Source: Flagellimonas hadalis
GTDB lineage: Bacteria > Bacteroidota > Bacteroidia > Flavobacteriales > Flavobacteriaceae
Direction: 5' to 3'
DNA length: 64,000 nucleotides
Assembly (NCBI RefSeq): GCF_007785775.2
Contig: NZ_VNIK02000005.1
Span: forward strand, 1-64,000
Below, one piece after another: positions 45,115 through 54,730 of the stretch. How positions within the stretch are numbered: the first letter of the stretch is position 1; every line of letters starts with the position of its first letter. A program made the translations under genes and the position numbers. A model generated the notes under the pieces. That model saw only the letters and a program-made list of their open reading frames with translations. It was not told the origin of the DNA and ran no database searches.

Positions 45115-46653
45115 TTAGTGGTTTTCCAATAGCAATCGGGGCAGGGTAACGACCACTTTTGTGCCCAATGCCTTTCCCGATGCATCCACAAGATCCTCGA
45201 CCAAAAAATGGAAATCCCCTGCATATTTTTTGGAGTAGAAGTCCAACCTGTCGTTCACAATGGAGAGCCCCAGCGATTGGCTCTTCAGTGGGTTCTGACT
45301 GTTCCTTACCTGGGAGGCCCGTCTCCCTATGCCATTGTCCTCTATGGTGATCTGCAAATCGTTCGAAGGTTGCAACAGTTCCACCTTTAGGCAGAGCTTC
45401 TTTTTCCCTTTTCGGGTGGACAATCCATGCCAAATGGCATTTTCAACAAAGGGCTGCAACAAAAGGGAAGGCACAAGAAGTTCCTGGGCCTCTATGGAAT
45501 CATCCAACTCAAAAGTGTACTCCATGCCGTTCTTGAAGCGATCGCTCTCTATCTCCACATACATTTTGATGATGCCCAATTCCTCTTCGAGCGTGATAAG
45601 ATCCTTTCGGGAACTCTCCAATATGCCCCGGATCAGTTTGGAGAACCTTCCCAGATAATAAATGGCCTTTTCCTGGTTGTTCTCAATGAAATAGGATTTG
45701 ATCGAATTCAGGGCATTGAAGATAAAATGGGGGTTCATCTGACTGCGAAGCGCATCCAAACGCAGCTGGGCAAACTTGTTCTCCACTTTGATTGCCAATT
45801 TCTCCGTGCGCTCCTTCTGCGCCTCGGAACTCAAGCCCTCTATCTCTGCCTTTGTCTGCACCAGCTCATCCGACAAGGCCCTGTTGATGCTTTCCTTGAT
45901 GGTATGGTTTTCCTCGAGCTGGTCGATGTACTTTTTCTGGACATGGGCCTTTTCCTTGTAGACCATTTTTTGTTCCAACCCTATGGCGAGGGCAAACAAC
46001 AGACTTTCGAACAGCACCCCCAAATAAAAGATGTACAGCGTTTCCGTGTTCGCGGTCTTGGTCTTGATGGAGTATAATGAAATGATGAGATAGGAAACAA
46101 AAAGCGAGGTCATCCCCAATAGGATGTACCATTTGATGATCCTGTTCTGCTTCAGCACGAGACAAAATCCCCAAACAAAGGCGATGAGGTTCATCGGCAA
46201 CAGTACAAAAACCTCACAATAATCGATGAGGTACGATCTGGGGTTGATCAGGTACATCGCCCAAAACGTAAAATAAAAAGGGGCCAGACCCAAATAGCCC
46301 CAATGCACAAATTTCACAAACCTCGGATGGTCCTTTTTGAAGCCCATAATCTCCGAGATGAACAGGATGAACAGGATGGAGGCCATCCATTGGGAAGGAT
46401 AGTGGAACCATCTCACAAAGGTCCTCCCTGCGGATGAGTGGGCAAAATCACTAAAAAACACCCCATCCACATATTTTATGAGAGTGAGCCCCGTGACCAG
46501 GGCATAAAGGGCATAAAAAAGGTAAAACCGTTTTTTATGCTGGAAAAACTGAATAAGAAAAAAGACGAAGAGGTAAAAAAGAACGGACACCACAAAGAAC
46601 CCAAACCCATTTTGGTTGCTTTCCTTGAAGAAGTCCATCAAGCCTTTGAGCAT
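45115..46653 (-). CDS. LytS-type sensor histidine kinase with 7TM (DISM-like) input domain
   Basis: 512 residues. Seven hydrophobic segments between about 18 and 226 form a 7TMR-DISM-like membrane sensor without a large extracellular domain. A coiled coil (about 228-295) leads to the His_kinase/LytS domain with phospho-acceptor H309 in QMNPHFIFNALNSIKSYF and the ATPase part with PFVENAIWHGL, IEDNGIGR and GLSIVNDRL. It works with the response regulator encoded 9 bp upstream. Signal unknown. Confidence 0.92.
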   Translation of the reverse strand: MLKGLMDFFKESNQNGFGFFVVSVLFYLFVFFLIQFFQHKKRFYLFYALYALVTGLTLIKYVDGVFFSDFAHSSAGRTFVRWFHYPSQWMASILFILFISEIMGFKKDHPRFVKFVHWGYLGLAPFYFTFWAMYLINPRSYLIDYCEVFVLLPMNLIAFVWGFCLVLKQNRIIKWYILLGMTSLFVSYLIISLYSIKTKTANTETLYIFYLGVLFESLLFALAIGLEQKMVYKEKAHVQKKYIDQLEENHTIKESINRALSDELVQTKAEIEGLSSEAQKERTEKLAIKVENKFAQLRLDALRSQMNPHFIFNALNSIKSYFIENNQEKAIYYLGRFSKLIRGILESSRKDLITLEEELGIIKMYVEIESDRFKNGMEYTFELDDSIEAQELLVPSLLLQPFVENAIWHGLSTRKGKKKLCLKVELLQPSNDLQITIEDNGIGRRASQVRNSQNPLKSQSLGLSIVNDRLDFYSKKYAGDFHFLVEDLVDASGKALGTKVVVTLPRLLLENH

Positions 46654-46662
46654 AGTTGATCT

Positions 46663-47400
46663 TTATTGGGCCATTCGGTGTAGAAAAGCCTCTCTCTTGT
46701 TTCTGGATACCGGGATCTTTCGGTCGTTGGAAAGTACCAGATACCCATCGGTTCGTATATATTCGTCTACTTTGAGCAGGTGCACGATGAAAGAATTGTG
46801 TATCCTGAAAAATATCCGGTTGGGCAAAAGGTCCTCCAACTCTTTGAGCTTCTTGGAGACCAAGACCTGTTCGCCCGACTCCAAGAACACCTTGGAATAA
46901 TTCCCGTCCGACTCGCAATACACAATATCGGCCACCCTCAAAAACAAGATCTTCCCACTTACAGGAATCTGGACCACTTGGGGGGCACTGGCCCGCGATA
47001 GGGCCTCGAAAGTCTGCTCGAACTGATGTTGAAAGCTCTGTTGTCCGTTCAGTTTCTTCAATTTTTCCACTACCCCGGCAATATCGTCCTGGTCCACAGG
47101 TTTGAGGAGATAATCCACGGCACTTTCCTTGATGGCTTGGATCGCATACTGGTTGTAGGCCGTGGTGATCACAATGGCGAAGTTCCGATATTCCAGTTTG
47201 TCCAATAAGGAGAACCCGCTCATTTCCGGCATCTCGATATCCAGGAAGACACAGTCCGGTTTCAAATAGTTGATCCCCGAGATGGCCTCCTTCGGGGAAG
47301 TGAACGTTTCAATGATGGAAATGAAATCGGGGTATTTCCGCAATTCCCATGAAAGGCTGTTTATTGCCGCAACCTCATCGTCAACTATGATTGCCCTCAT
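46663..47400 (-). CDS. LytTR-family response regulator
   Basis: 245 residues. Receiver domain with acidic pocket VDDEV (D7/D8), phospho-acceptor D54 in CVFLDIEMPEMSG, and the conserved lysine in DYLLKPVDQDDI. A C-terminal LytTR DNA-binding domain (about 145-245: IFFRIHNSFIVHLLKVDEYI and the end VSRNKREAFLHRM). It is the first gene of the unit, 9 bp before the kinase; the RimK-like gene follows. It probably controls its own unit or envelope genes, which is inferred. Confidence 0.93.
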   Translation of the reverse strand: MRAIIVDDEVAAINSLSWELRKYPDFISIIETFTSPKEAISGINYLKPDCVFLDIEMPEMSGFSLLDKLEYRNFAIVITTAYNQYAIQAIKESAVDYLLKPVDQDDIAGVVEKLKKLNGQQSFQHQFEQTFEALSRASAPQVVQIPVSGKILFLRVADIVYCESDGNYSKVFLESGEQVLVSKKLKELEDLLPNRIFFRIHNSFIVHLLKVDEYIRTDGYLVLSNDRKIPVSRNKREAFLHRMAQ

Positions 47401-47620
47401 AACTCTGGTGTTCTTTGTCCCAAATTAAAAATAGAAGCAAGATCCTTTCCCCCATTAGTGATACTTGGTCTAAAAAGGTGTACGTACGACAGTTATACCG
47501 TATGGATGGGAAATTTCTTAAAAATAGGAAGAAATGGTGTTCCGTACACAAAAAAGGGTTGCCGACGAATCCAATTGGGCCCACGATAATAATTGAAAGT
47601 TTCCGTGCCGCGATAGATCC

Positions 47621-47628
47621 TAGATTTG
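47621..47628 (+). promoter_or_regulatory. Candidate -7 box (TAGATTTG) of the collagen-like lipoprotein genes
   Basis: A perfect TAnnTTTG box 31 bp before the ATG at 47660. It lies in the 259-bp gap after the divergent response regulator; no other feature was recognised in that gap. Confidence 0.4.
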
Positions 47629-47659
47629 GCTTCATGAAACCCAAAAAATTTTGAAAATC

Positions 47660-48271
47660 ATGAAAACAAATGTTTTATCCATCAAAACTATTTTGATTAT
47701 GGCCCTGTCCATGGCATTGGTCACCTCCTGCTCTTCGGAAGATGGTGAGGATGGTGCAACCGGCCCACAAGGAGCGCAAGGTCCCGCAGGTCCCGCAGGT
47801 CCACAAGGTGACCCGGGCGCACAGGGAGAGCAAGGAGATCCCGGCACCGCCAATGTAATGTATTCCGATTGGGTAGATACCGGATTGGGGAACAGTATCG
47901 TCGCCTCATCGGCCTCTTTTGACATCGAAGCTCCTGAAATCGGTCCGGACATGTTGAACCTTGGAACCATTCTGGTATATGGTCGAAGAATAGAGCTTCC
48001 TGGGGATGGCAATGTTGTTTATCCGCTTCCCATTGTATTTGGTGCTGCCAGACAACAATCTTACTTCTTTGTGGCAACAAGCGACAATATTAGGATTACG
48101 GTCCATGCCAACGAAGAAGGCGAAAGTGTAGGGGATGGCTCCTATTTGGAACAATACAGATATGTGCTCATTCCAGGTGGGGTTTCCACTTCTGGAAAAT
48201 TGGTATCCAACATGGACCTTACCAAGATGAGCTATGAAGAGGTGATTGAATTGTTCAGTATTCCTGAATAA
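47660..48271 (+). CDS. Collagen-like repeat lipoprotein 1
   Basis: 203 residues. A signal peptide with lipobox (LVTSC, Cys about 24) is followed by about twelve uninterrupted Gly-X-Y triplets (start GEDGATGPQG, end GDPGTA). A globular C-terminal domain follows, opening TANVMYSDWVDTG and ending MSYEEVIELFSIPE. The Gly-X-Y stretch could form a short triple helix, so a trimeric surface lipoprotein is likely. The function of the C-terminal domain is unknown. A paralogue follows directly. Confidence 0.85.
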   Translation: MKTNVLSIKTILIMALSMALVTSCSSEDGEDGATGPQGAQGPAGPAGPQGDPGAQGEQGDPGTANVMYSDWVDTGLGNSIVASSASFDIEAPEIGPDMLNLGTILVYGRRIELPGDGNVVYPLPIVFGAARQQSYFFVATSDNIRITVHANEEGESVGDGSYLEQYRYVLIPGGVSTSGKLVSNMDLTKMSYEEVIELFSIPE

Positions 48272-48323
48272 CATCCTAGATAGCCCAAGTTCCCCCAACT
48301 ATCAACACTTAAAATTGAAACAC

Positions 48324-48887
48324 ATGAAAAGTCAAATCTTCTTATTGGGCTTGTTGGCAACCATCTTCCTGGCCTGCTCTGGCGATGATGGGGAGGACGG
48401 TGCCATTGGCCCCCAGGGCATTCAAGGGGAGCAAGGACCTGAAGGTCCGCAAGGGGAAACGGGGGAAACCGGAACCGCCAACGTGATCTATTCGGATTGG
48501 ATTCCTTCCGGTTTTGAATCCCCAATTACGGACATCAATGCCGCCTTCAGCATTCCGAATGTGGAAGCTCTGACGGATGAAGTGAAGGCAAATGGCTTCA
48601 TTGCGGTGTATGGCAGATATACTTCTATCTCTACCACTATCCATCCATTGCCCAAATCGCTTTATGGCCTACGCATGCAACATTATGATTTTTCAATCAG
48701 TGACTTGAACCAAAACATTGTCATTAGGATCTCTTCCATTGATGGTTCGGATATTGAGATTCCTCTTTATGATGATTACCGTTACATCATCATTCCCGGT
48801 GGGATCCCTGCTGCAGGTAAGATGGCTACTGATTATTCCCAAATGAGCTACGAAGAGATCGTGGCCCATTTCAACATTCCAGAATAA
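48324..48887 (+). CDS. Collagen-like repeat lipoprotein 2 (tandem paralogue)
   Basis: 187 residues from ATG 48324. Lipobox IFLAC, then about eleven Gly-X-Y triplets (GDDGEDGAIGPQG ... GETGETGTA) and the same C-terminal domain as the preceding gene: TANVIYSDWIPSG, YRYIIIPGG and the end MSYEEIVAHFNIPE. The two copies differ clearly in the middle, so the duplication is not recent. The start is 52 bp after the first copy. Probably an outer-membrane lipoprotein trimer; role unknown. Confidence 0.85.
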   Translation: MKSQIFLLGLLATIFLACSGDDGEDGAIGPQGIQGEQGPEGPQGETGETGTANVIYSDWIPSGFESPITDINAAFSIPNVEALTDEVKANGFIAVYGRYTSISTTIHPLPKSLYGLRMQHYDFSISDLNQNIVIRISSIDGSDIEIPLYDDYRYIIIPGGIPAAGKMATDYSQMSYEEIVAHFNIPE

Positions 48888-48935
48888 AACCCATTGCCCC
48901 GATAATTCCACGAAGGGGTTTTTAACACCACGATC

Positions 48936-49553
48936 ATGAAATCGATAGTATACATCCTATTGGCTTTTTTACCATTGATGGGTATGGCCCAAGAGAAAAG
49001 CACCACCATCAAAGTAAGTGCAAAGGCCGTCCATATAGACCCGTCCCCCATTTACAAGGCCACTGTTTCCCTAAGTTCGGCCTTTGCCAGCTACGCCACC
49101 GATGGCATAGACCTGGAGCAGTTAAAATCAAACTACAAAAAGGCCTTGGAATCACATGGATTCGCTTGGAACGAGATCAAAGAGACCCCCTACGAATTTG
49201 GTTTTGAGACCATGGGATATGACAAGGAAGGTGCCGTGTATGAGTTCACCACGACCTCAGCAGAAAAAATGAGGACCTTTCTGGGGATAAAATCGTTGGG
49301 CATACAACGCTTGAACGCCATTGCCATTTTGGAAATCGACCCCGATGAGGCAAGATCTCTCAGTGAAATGGCACTAAAGGATGCCACCGCCAAGGCCACC
49401 GCCATTGCATTGGCCCTAGGGAAGCAACTTGGACCTATTGAAGTTGTGGAGGACAACCAGTTTACAGGAAAACAGATAGAGACCTCCATCTACTACGACC
49501 GTCCTGTCGGTGAATATGTGTACACCCTTCAGGTGGTCTTTGCGACCAAATAG
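48936..49553 (+). CDS. Periplasmic SIMPL-like (DUF541) protein
   Basis: 205 residues with a signal peptide (cleavage after GMAQ, about residue 18). The layout resembles the SIMPL/DUF541 family: an early strand STTIKVSAKAVHIDPSPIYK, a middle helix region, the helix ARSLSEMALKDATAKATAIA (alanine-rich, the family hallmark), LALGKQLGPIEVVED and a final strand YVYTLQVVFATK. The function is unknown; stress-related periplasmic roles are suggested for relatives. It follows the collagen-like genes by 48 bp. Confidence 0.75.
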   Translation: MKSIVYILLAFLPLMGMAQEKSTTIKVSAKAVHIDPSPIYKATVSLSSAFASYATDGIDLEQLKSNYKKALESHGFAWNEIKETPYEFGFETMGYDKEGAVYEFTTTSAEKMRTFLGIKSLGIQRLNAIAILEIDPDEARSLSEMALKDATAKATAIALALGKQLGPIEVVEDNQFTGKQIETSIYYDRPVGEYVYTLQVVFATK

Positions 49554-49579
49554 CACTTCATTCCATATCAAAAAGTCCC

Positions 49580-50374
49580 ATGAAACCTTTTGCAAATACG
49601 CTATTTATAACTTCGGCACTACTATTGCTTCTTTCGTGTTCTAAAGATTCCGATGGCGAATCGAATCAAAAAGCATATTTCCCCAAAACCATTTCCTTGG
49701 CTTACGGTTCCGGTGAAACTGTTCTATACCAGTTATCATACAATTCAAAAAATCAGCTGGCCCAAATGACCATAGAGCGAAATTCTTTGGATGAAACCAC
49801 CCAACTTATATCCAATTTCGACTATAATGATACGGGTAAGTTGGTGAATATATCATCGGAAGATGTACAGAGCGGTTCACTGTACAACTTTACTTTTGAC
49901 CATGGCGTGAACGGGACCGTTACCAATGTGGGTTTTATGATTGACGACGTGGAATACGACTTGTCCACAACTTATAACGAAAGTGATGAAATCCATTATC
50001 TAATCGAAGGAGATTTGGCGAACTTGCCAACCGAATGGAATTTGGACCCCGATGGGCAACTCATAAAAATAGCCATTTCAGAAAATAACTATACCCTTCA
50101 GTTTTCTGAGGGCGACAAGGGTGTTTTCCATTATCTGAAACCACAGAATGCCCTAGTAATTTGGCATGGATTGATGTTTTATCTGTCCCCTTTTGAGCTG
50201 TTCTTTTTTAGTCAGCACGACATCGCTTTGATACACACAGGAGATGCTGGTTATCTCTTTCAAAACAAAATATGGGACGGCAATGGAAATCTGGTCTCGT
50301 TCCAAGTAAAGCCCAATGTCCTTTTCGGGCTAACCATCAACTATGTTGTGGAGTATGAAACCAAGAACCTTTAA
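49580..50374 (+). CDS. Hypothetical lipoprotein with YD-like beta repeats
   Basis: 264 residues. Lipobox LLLSC (Cys about 20). The body has beta-hairpin strands resembling loose YD-type repeats (ETVLYQLSYNSKNQLAQMTI, FDYNDTGKLVNISSE), as in many Bacteroidota surface lipoproteins. No catalytic motif seen. It is AT-richer than the sdh genes nearby. It ends 7 bp before the next lipoprotein gene, so the two are likely co-expressed. Function unknown. Confidence 0.7.
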   Translation: MKPFANTLFITSALLLLLSCSKDSDGESNQKAYFPKTISLAYGSGETVLYQLSYNSKNQLAQMTIERNSLDETTQLISNFDYNDTGKLVNISSEDVQSGSLYNFTFDHGVNGTVTNVGFMIDDVEYDLSTTYNESDEIHYLIEGDLANLPTEWNLDPDGQLIKIAISENNYTLQFSEGDKGVFHYLKPQNALVIWHGLMFYLSPFELFFFSQHDIALIHTGDAGYLFQNKIWDGNGNLVSFQVKPNVLFGLTINYVVEYETKNL

Positions 50375-50381
50375 CAACATC

Positions 50382-51071
50382 ATGAAAAAATATTCGATTA
50401 TAGGCATTTGTATGTTCATCATACTGGCTTGCAGTAATGACGATGATACAAAATCCGTTGATTTCCATTATGCATCAGAAAATTTTGAGGTAGCCTTTCG
50501 TTCACAGGGAACCATTCCCCAACCCTCCATAGAGTGGCCACAAGAAAACGGGACTTTTTCGTTAAAAGAGCCTATAGAGGGGTTGACCATTGACGAAAAC
50601 ACTGGTGCCCTATCCATAGAAAGAAGCTTGCAAGTGGGAGAGCACGAGGTGACGGTCATTGCCCAAAGCGGCTCCCAAAACTGGGAAACCCGTTTTTTAT
50701 TGACCAGCATATTGAAATACACTTTCTGGGTCGGTGGAAGAAACAACGATCCCGATTCAGAAGAAGTGGAATATAATTCCATACTCCAACTTTACGAGGA
50801 TGGGACCTTGGACATTGAACTGATCGACGAAGTGGGGTCGGAAGGTGTAGGGGTATGGTCCATCGATGGTAATGCCATTCAAATGTGGTTGTGCACCTAT
50901 TGCAGTGACATGAATCCCCAGGATGTTCCCCAAACCGATGAGCATTCCTATTTTGAAGGTACTTTGGACAACGATATGCCCACTGCAGAAATAAGCGGCA
51001 CGTGGTTTGTGGTCCGGTTTGATCCCGATTCCACCACCTTACGTGGCAATTTTGTCTTCGAATGGGATTGA
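50382..51071 (+). CDS. Hypothetical lipoprotein
   Basis: 229 residues from ATG 50382. Lipobox IILAC (Cys about 17) and an acidic linker (SNDDDTKS). The N-terminal half (about 28-110) looks like an Ig/cadherin-like putative-Ig repeat (GTFSLKEPIEGLTIDENTGALSIE-type pattern, split here). The C-terminal half (about 120-229) contains GVWSIDGNAIQMWL and ends LRGNFVFEW, like a lipocalin-type barrel. Function unknown. A weak inverted repeat CTCCTTAAGGAG (51093-51104) plus T-run follows and may end transcription. Confidence 0.7.
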   Translation: MKKYSIIGICMFIILACSNDDDTKSVDFHYASENFEVAFRSQGTIPQPSIEWPQENGTFSLKEPIEGLTIDENTGALSIERSLQVGEHEVTVIAQSGSQNWETRFLLTSILKYTFWVGGRNNDPDSEEVEYNSILQLYEDGTLDIELIDEVGSEGVGVWSIDGNAIQMWLCTYCSDMNPQDVPQTDEHSYFEGTLDNDMPTAEISGTWFVVRFDPDSTTLRGNFVFEWD

Positions 51072-51185
51072 TCCAATCTTATCTCCCCAAAGCTCCTTAA
51101 GGAGTTTTATTGGTGCTAAGCAGTATCAAATATCCGGCTTTTTCTTATAACCTTTCTAAATAAGAGGTTTCGTGCAGTTTATTAC

Positions 51186-51216
51186 TTGTTAAAAACTCGA
51201 TCGTGCCGTAAATTTG
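51186..51216 (+). promoter_or_regulatory. sdhCAB promoter (-33 TTG, -7 TAAATTTG)
   Basis: TTG at 51186-51188 and TAAATTTG at 51209-51216 are 20 bp apart, a good Bacteroidota promoter. The -7 box ends 17 bp before the sdhC ATG at 51234. Confidence 0.6.
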
Positions 51217-51233
51217 TCTCAAAACCAGCACTA

Positions 51234-51902
51234 ATGAGTGGATTGATAAAATCTTCAATTGCCCGCAAAGTGGTAATGGCACTTTCGGGTCTTTTTTTGG
51301 TTGTTTTTCTTACACAACATTTTACCATTAACATCACCTCGGTCATTGACCCTGACACTTTCAATTCTTGGTCGCACTTTATGGGGTACAACCCCTTGGT
51401 CCAATTTGTACTACAGCCCATTTTGATTGCTGGGGTGATCGTGCACTTTGCCATGGGCTTTGCCTTGGAGATCAAGAACAAAAAGGCAAGGGGCGGCAGT
51501 TATGTGAAGTACAAGGGCAGTGCCAATGCCCCTTGGGTATCCAGGAACATGATCTATTCCGGATTGGTGGTCCTTGCCTTCTTGGTTCTTCACTTCTATG
51601 ATTTTTGGGTGCACGAGATGGCCTACAAGTACATCGAGGCGTCCCCCGAAGACCCCACACGCTACTACCATGAAACCGTGGAAAAGTTTGCCCCGGCCTG
51701 GAGAACGATTCTGTACATTATAGCATTTGTTTTATTGAGCCTTCACCTGTGGCACGGTTTTGCTTCTTCCTTTCAGAGTATGGGGGTGAACAACAAGTAC
51801 ACCCCGGCCATTAAGACATTCACAAAACTATTTTCTGTGGTCATTCCATTGGGCTTTGCTTTCATCGCCCTATATCACCACCTTAACCCAATAACACATT
51901 AA
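51234..51902 (+). CDS. sdhC: Succinate dehydrogenase cytochrome b subunit
   Basis: 222 residues from ATG 51234 ([19 protein letters not shown]). Five transmembrane segments, as in the single-membrane-subunit (type B, diheme) quinone oxidoreductases of Bacteroidota. Heme-ligand histidines are expected among [33 protein letters not shown] and [11 protein letters not shown]. It anchors SdhA/SdhB to the inner membrane and passes electrons to menaquinone. It starts the operon; sdhA follows 2 bp later. Confidence 0.94.
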   Translation: MSGLIKSSIARKVVMALSGLFLVVFLTQHFTINITSVIDPDTFNSWSHFMGYNPLVQFVLQPILIAGVIVHFAMGFALEIKNKKARGGSYVKYKGSANAPWVSRNMIYSGLVVLAFLVLHFYDFWVHEMAYKYIEASPEDPTRYYHETVEKFAPAWRTILYIIAFVLLSLHLWHGFASSFQSMGVNNKYTPAIKTFTKLFSVVIPLGFAFIALYHHLNPITH

Positions 51903-51904
51903 GT

Positions 51905-53908
51905 ATGGGCATATTGGATTCAAAAGTTCCGTCTGGGCCACTGGCCGACAAATGGACCAAACATAAAAACGATATCAACCTGGTAAACCCCGCCAACAAA
52001 AGGAACATCGATATCATTGTTGTGGGTACAGGATTGGCCGGAGGTGCGGCTGCGGCCACCTTGGCCGAGTTGGGCTACAACGTAAAGACCTTCTGCTACC
52101 AGGACTCTCCCCGAAGGGCGCACTCCATTGCCGCACAGGGGGGGATCAATGCAGCAAAAAACTATCAAGGGGATGGTGACAGTAACTATCGCCTTTTCTA
52201 CGATACCATAAAGGGAGGGGATTACCGTTCCCGTGAGGCCAACGTCTACCGCTTGGCCGAGGTTTCAGGAAACATCATCGACCAATGTGTGGCCCAAGGA
52301 GTCCCTTTTGCCCGTGAATATGGAGGGCTTTTGGACAACCGCTCCTTTGGAGGAGTTTTGGTTTCCAGGACTTTTTATGCCAAGGGACAGACAGGCCAGC
52401 AATTGTTGTTGGGGGCCTACTCTGCCATGAACCGACAGATCAACCGGGGCAAGATCAAATCCTATACCCGTCATGAGATGATGGATTTGGTTTTGGTGGA
52501 CGGTAAGGCCAGGGGGATCATTGCCCGTGACTTGGTTAGCGGAGAAATTGAACGGCACAGTGCACACGCCGTGGTCTTGGCCACGGGAGGGTACGGAAAC
52601 GTGTTCTTCCTTTCCACCAATGCCATGGGAAGCAATGTGATGGCTGCCTGGAGGGCACACCGCAAAGGGGCCTTTTTTGCCAATCCTTGCTACACCCAGA
52701 TCCACCCCACCTGTATTCCGGTCTCCGGGGAACATCAATCCAAATTGACCTTGATGTCCGAATCGCTCCGTAACGATGGACGAATCTGGGTGCCCAAGAA
52801 AATGGAAGATGCCGTGGCCATCCGCGAAGGGAAATTGAAACCCACGCAGATTGCCGAGGAAGACCGTGATTATTATCTCGAAAGAAGATACCCTGCCTTT
52901 GGTAACCTAGTGCCCCGCGATGTGGCCTCAAGGGCCGCCAAGGAGCGTTGCGATGCTGGATTTGGCGTGAACAAGACCGGGGAAGCGGTATTTTTGGATT
53001 TCGCATCGGCCATCAAAAGGTACGGAAAGGAAAAGGCGTTGACTTCGGGTATCAAAGATCCTGATGAGGCCACCATCATCAAATTGGGTGAGGAAGTCGT
53101 CGAGGCCAAATACGGAAACCTCTTCCAGATGTACGAGAAAATCGTGGATGAAGATCCATATAAGACCCCAATGAAAATCTATCCCGCGGTGCACTACACC
53201 ATGGGCGGACTCTGGGTAGATTACAACCTACAGACCACCATCCCCGGTTGCTATGCTGCCGGAGAGGCCAACTTTAGCGATCACGGGGCCAACCGTTTGG
53301 GAGCTTCCGCGCTGATGCAAGGTTTGGCCGACGGATATTTTGTACTGCCCTACACCATTGGGGATTATCTGTCCAAGGACATTAGGACCGGCAAAATACC
53401 GACCGACTCCAAGGAATTTGAAGAGGCTGAAAAACAAGTCCGGGACCGTATGGCGAAATTGATGGGAGGTACCGGTATCCACTCTGTGGACTATTACCAC
53501 AAAAAACTCGGCAAGATCATGTGGAACAAATGTGGTATGGCCCGTAATGCCAAAGGACTGGAAGAAGCCATCAAGGAGATTGCCGAACTGCGCAAGGATT
53601 TCTGGCAAAACGTAAAGGTCACCGGAACCATCGAGAGCAAAAACCAAGAATTGGAAAAAGCCGGAAGGGTTGCCGATTTCTTGGAACTGGGCGAGCTTTT
53701 TGCCAAGGATGCCCTGCATCGGAATGAATCGTGTGGAGGCCACTTCCGCGAAGAGTACCAGACCGAAGAGGGTGAAGCGCTCCGTGATGACGAGAACTTT
53801 AAATATGTGGCTGCTTGGGAATACGTGGGCGAGCCCAAAGATGCCAAATTGCACAAAGAGGATTTGGTGTATGAAAATATTGAATTGAAGACAAGGAGTT
53901 ATAAATAG
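51905..53908 (+). CDS. sdhA: Succinate dehydrogenase/fumarate reductase flavoprotein subunit
   Basis: 667 residues. FAD domain: [20 protein letters not shown] near residue 37, and the FAD-attachment His region [20 protein letters not shown]. Substrate-site segments: [27 protein letters not shown] and the C-terminal FAD motif [20 protein letters not shown]. It oxidises succinate to fumarate in the TCA cycle. Longer than the E. coli enzyme, as usual for the Bacteroidota/epsilon type B class. Confidence 0.97.
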   Translation: MGILDSKVPSGPLADKWTKHKNDINLVNPANKRNIDIIVVGTGLAGGAAAATLAELGYNVKTFCYQDSPRRAHSIAAQGGINAAKNYQGDGDSNYRLFYDTIKGGDYRSREANVYRLAEVSGNIIDQCVAQGVPFAREYGGLLDNRSFGGVLVSRTFYAKGQTGQQLLLGAYSAMNRQINRGKIKSYTRHEMMDLVLVDGKARGIIARDLVSGEIERHSAHAVVLATGGYGNVFFLSTNAMGSNVMAAWRAHRKGAFFANPCYTQIHPTCIPVSGEHQSKLTLMSESLRNDGRIWVPKKMEDAVAIREGKLKPTQIAEEDRDYYLERRYPAFGNLVPRDVASRAAKERCDAGFGVNKTGEAVFLDFASAIKRYGKEKALTSGIKDPDEATIIKLGEEVVEAKYGNLFQMYEKIVDEDPYKTPMKIYPAVHYTMGGLWVDYNLQTTIPGCYAAGEANFSDHGANRLGASALMQGLADGYFVLPYTIGDYLSKDIRTGKIPTDSKEFEEAEKQVRDRMAKLMGGTGIHSVDYYHKKLGKIMWNKCGMARNAKGLEEAIKEIAELRKDFWQNVKVTGTIESKNQELEKAGRVADFLELGELFAKDALHRNESCGGHFREEYQTEEGEALRDDENFKYVAAWEYVGEPKDAKLHKEDLVYENIELKTRSYK

Positions 53909-53915
53909 CGAAGCA

Positions 53916-54662
53916 ATGAAGCTACATTTAAAAATATGGCGTCAGAAAGACGCATCCTCAGCAGGAAAAATAGTGGATTATACCCTTGACGGTGTTGAAG
54001 GGGACATGTCTTTCCTCGAAATGCTGGACATCCTGAACGAAGAACTCGTTTCCAAAGGAGAGGAGCCCGTTGAATTTGACCATGATTGTAGAGAAGGTAT
54101 CTGCGGAACTTGCTCCCTTCAAATTAATGGAGAGCCACACGGTCCCGATAGATTGGTGACCACGTGCCAGTTGCACATGCGCAAGTTCAACGATGGGGAC
54201 ACCATTGTGATAGAGCCGTTCCGTGCAAAGGCATTTCCAGTGATCAAGGACTTGATCGTGGACCGAAGTGCTTTTGACCGTATCCAACAGGCCGGTGGTT
54301 ACATATCCGTGAACACTTCGGGGAACACGGTGGATGCAAATGCCATCCCGATCAACAAACATGCTGCGGACGAAGCCATGGATGCTGCTACCTGTATCGG
54401 TTGTGGTGCCTGTGTGGCCGCTTGCAAGAATGCCAGTGCCATGCTCTTTACCTCTGCCAAGGTTTCCCAGTTCGCCCTGTTGCCCCAAGGCCAGATAGAA
54501 GCCGTGGAACGTGTGCAGAACATGGTGCGCCAAATGGACCTCGAAGGCTTTGGAAACTGTACCAACACCGGTGCTTGCGAAGTGGAATGTCCCAAAGGCA
54601 TTTCCTTGACCAACATTGCCCGTATGAACCGCGAATACCTATCCGCTTCCTTGAAGGGATAA
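53916..54662 (+). CDS. sdhB: Succinate dehydrogenase iron-sulfur subunit
   Basis: 248 residues carrying all three clusters: [2Fe-2S] [12 protein letters not shown] with a later Cys (LVTTCQLHM), [4Fe-4S] [15 protein letters not shown], and the [3Fe-4S]/second ferredoxin motif [17 protein letters not shown]. It links the FAD subunit to the cytochrome b subunit. The start is 7 bp after sdhA; the operon ends with a strong hairpin terminator. Confidence 0.97.
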   Translation: MKLHLKIWRQKDASSAGKIVDYTLDGVEGDMSFLEMLDILNEELVSKGEEPVEFDHDCREGICGTCSLQINGEPHGPDRLVTTCQLHMRKFNDGDTIVIEPFRAKAFPVIKDLIVDRSAFDRIQQAGGYISVNTSGNTVDANAIPINKHAADEAMDAATCIGCGACVAACKNASAMLFTSAKVSQFALLPQGQIEAVERVQNMVRQMDLEGFGNCTNTGACEVECPKGISLTNIARMNREYLSASLKG

Positions 54663-54687
54663 GCGTTCAACATATCAAATTACAAAG

Positions 54688-54717
54688 CCCAAATTCCAGA
54701 TGGAGTTTGGGTTTTTT
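54688..54717 (+). terminator. Rho-independent terminator of sdhCAB
   Basis: CCCAAATTCCA (54688-54698) pairs with TGGAGTTTGGG (54701-54711) through 11 pairs including one G-T, followed by six T. It ends 13 bp before the vsr start. Confidence 0.8.
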
Positions 54718-54730
54718 GTTATCTTACGGT

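Noticed and set aside
45036..45224. 63-codon upstream extension of the RimK-like gene
   Set aside because: It overlaps the histidine kinase 3' end and carries no similarity; ATG 45035 matches the family start.
47401..47659. Short open frames on both strands before the collagen-like genes
   Set aside because: Low-complexity translations without start context or motif; the region is better read as a promoter gap.
47735..48482. Gly-X-Y repeat DNA considered as a tandem repeat or CRISPR-like array
   Set aside because: The periodicity is nine bases or less, in frame, and coding for collagen-like triplets; there are no spacers.
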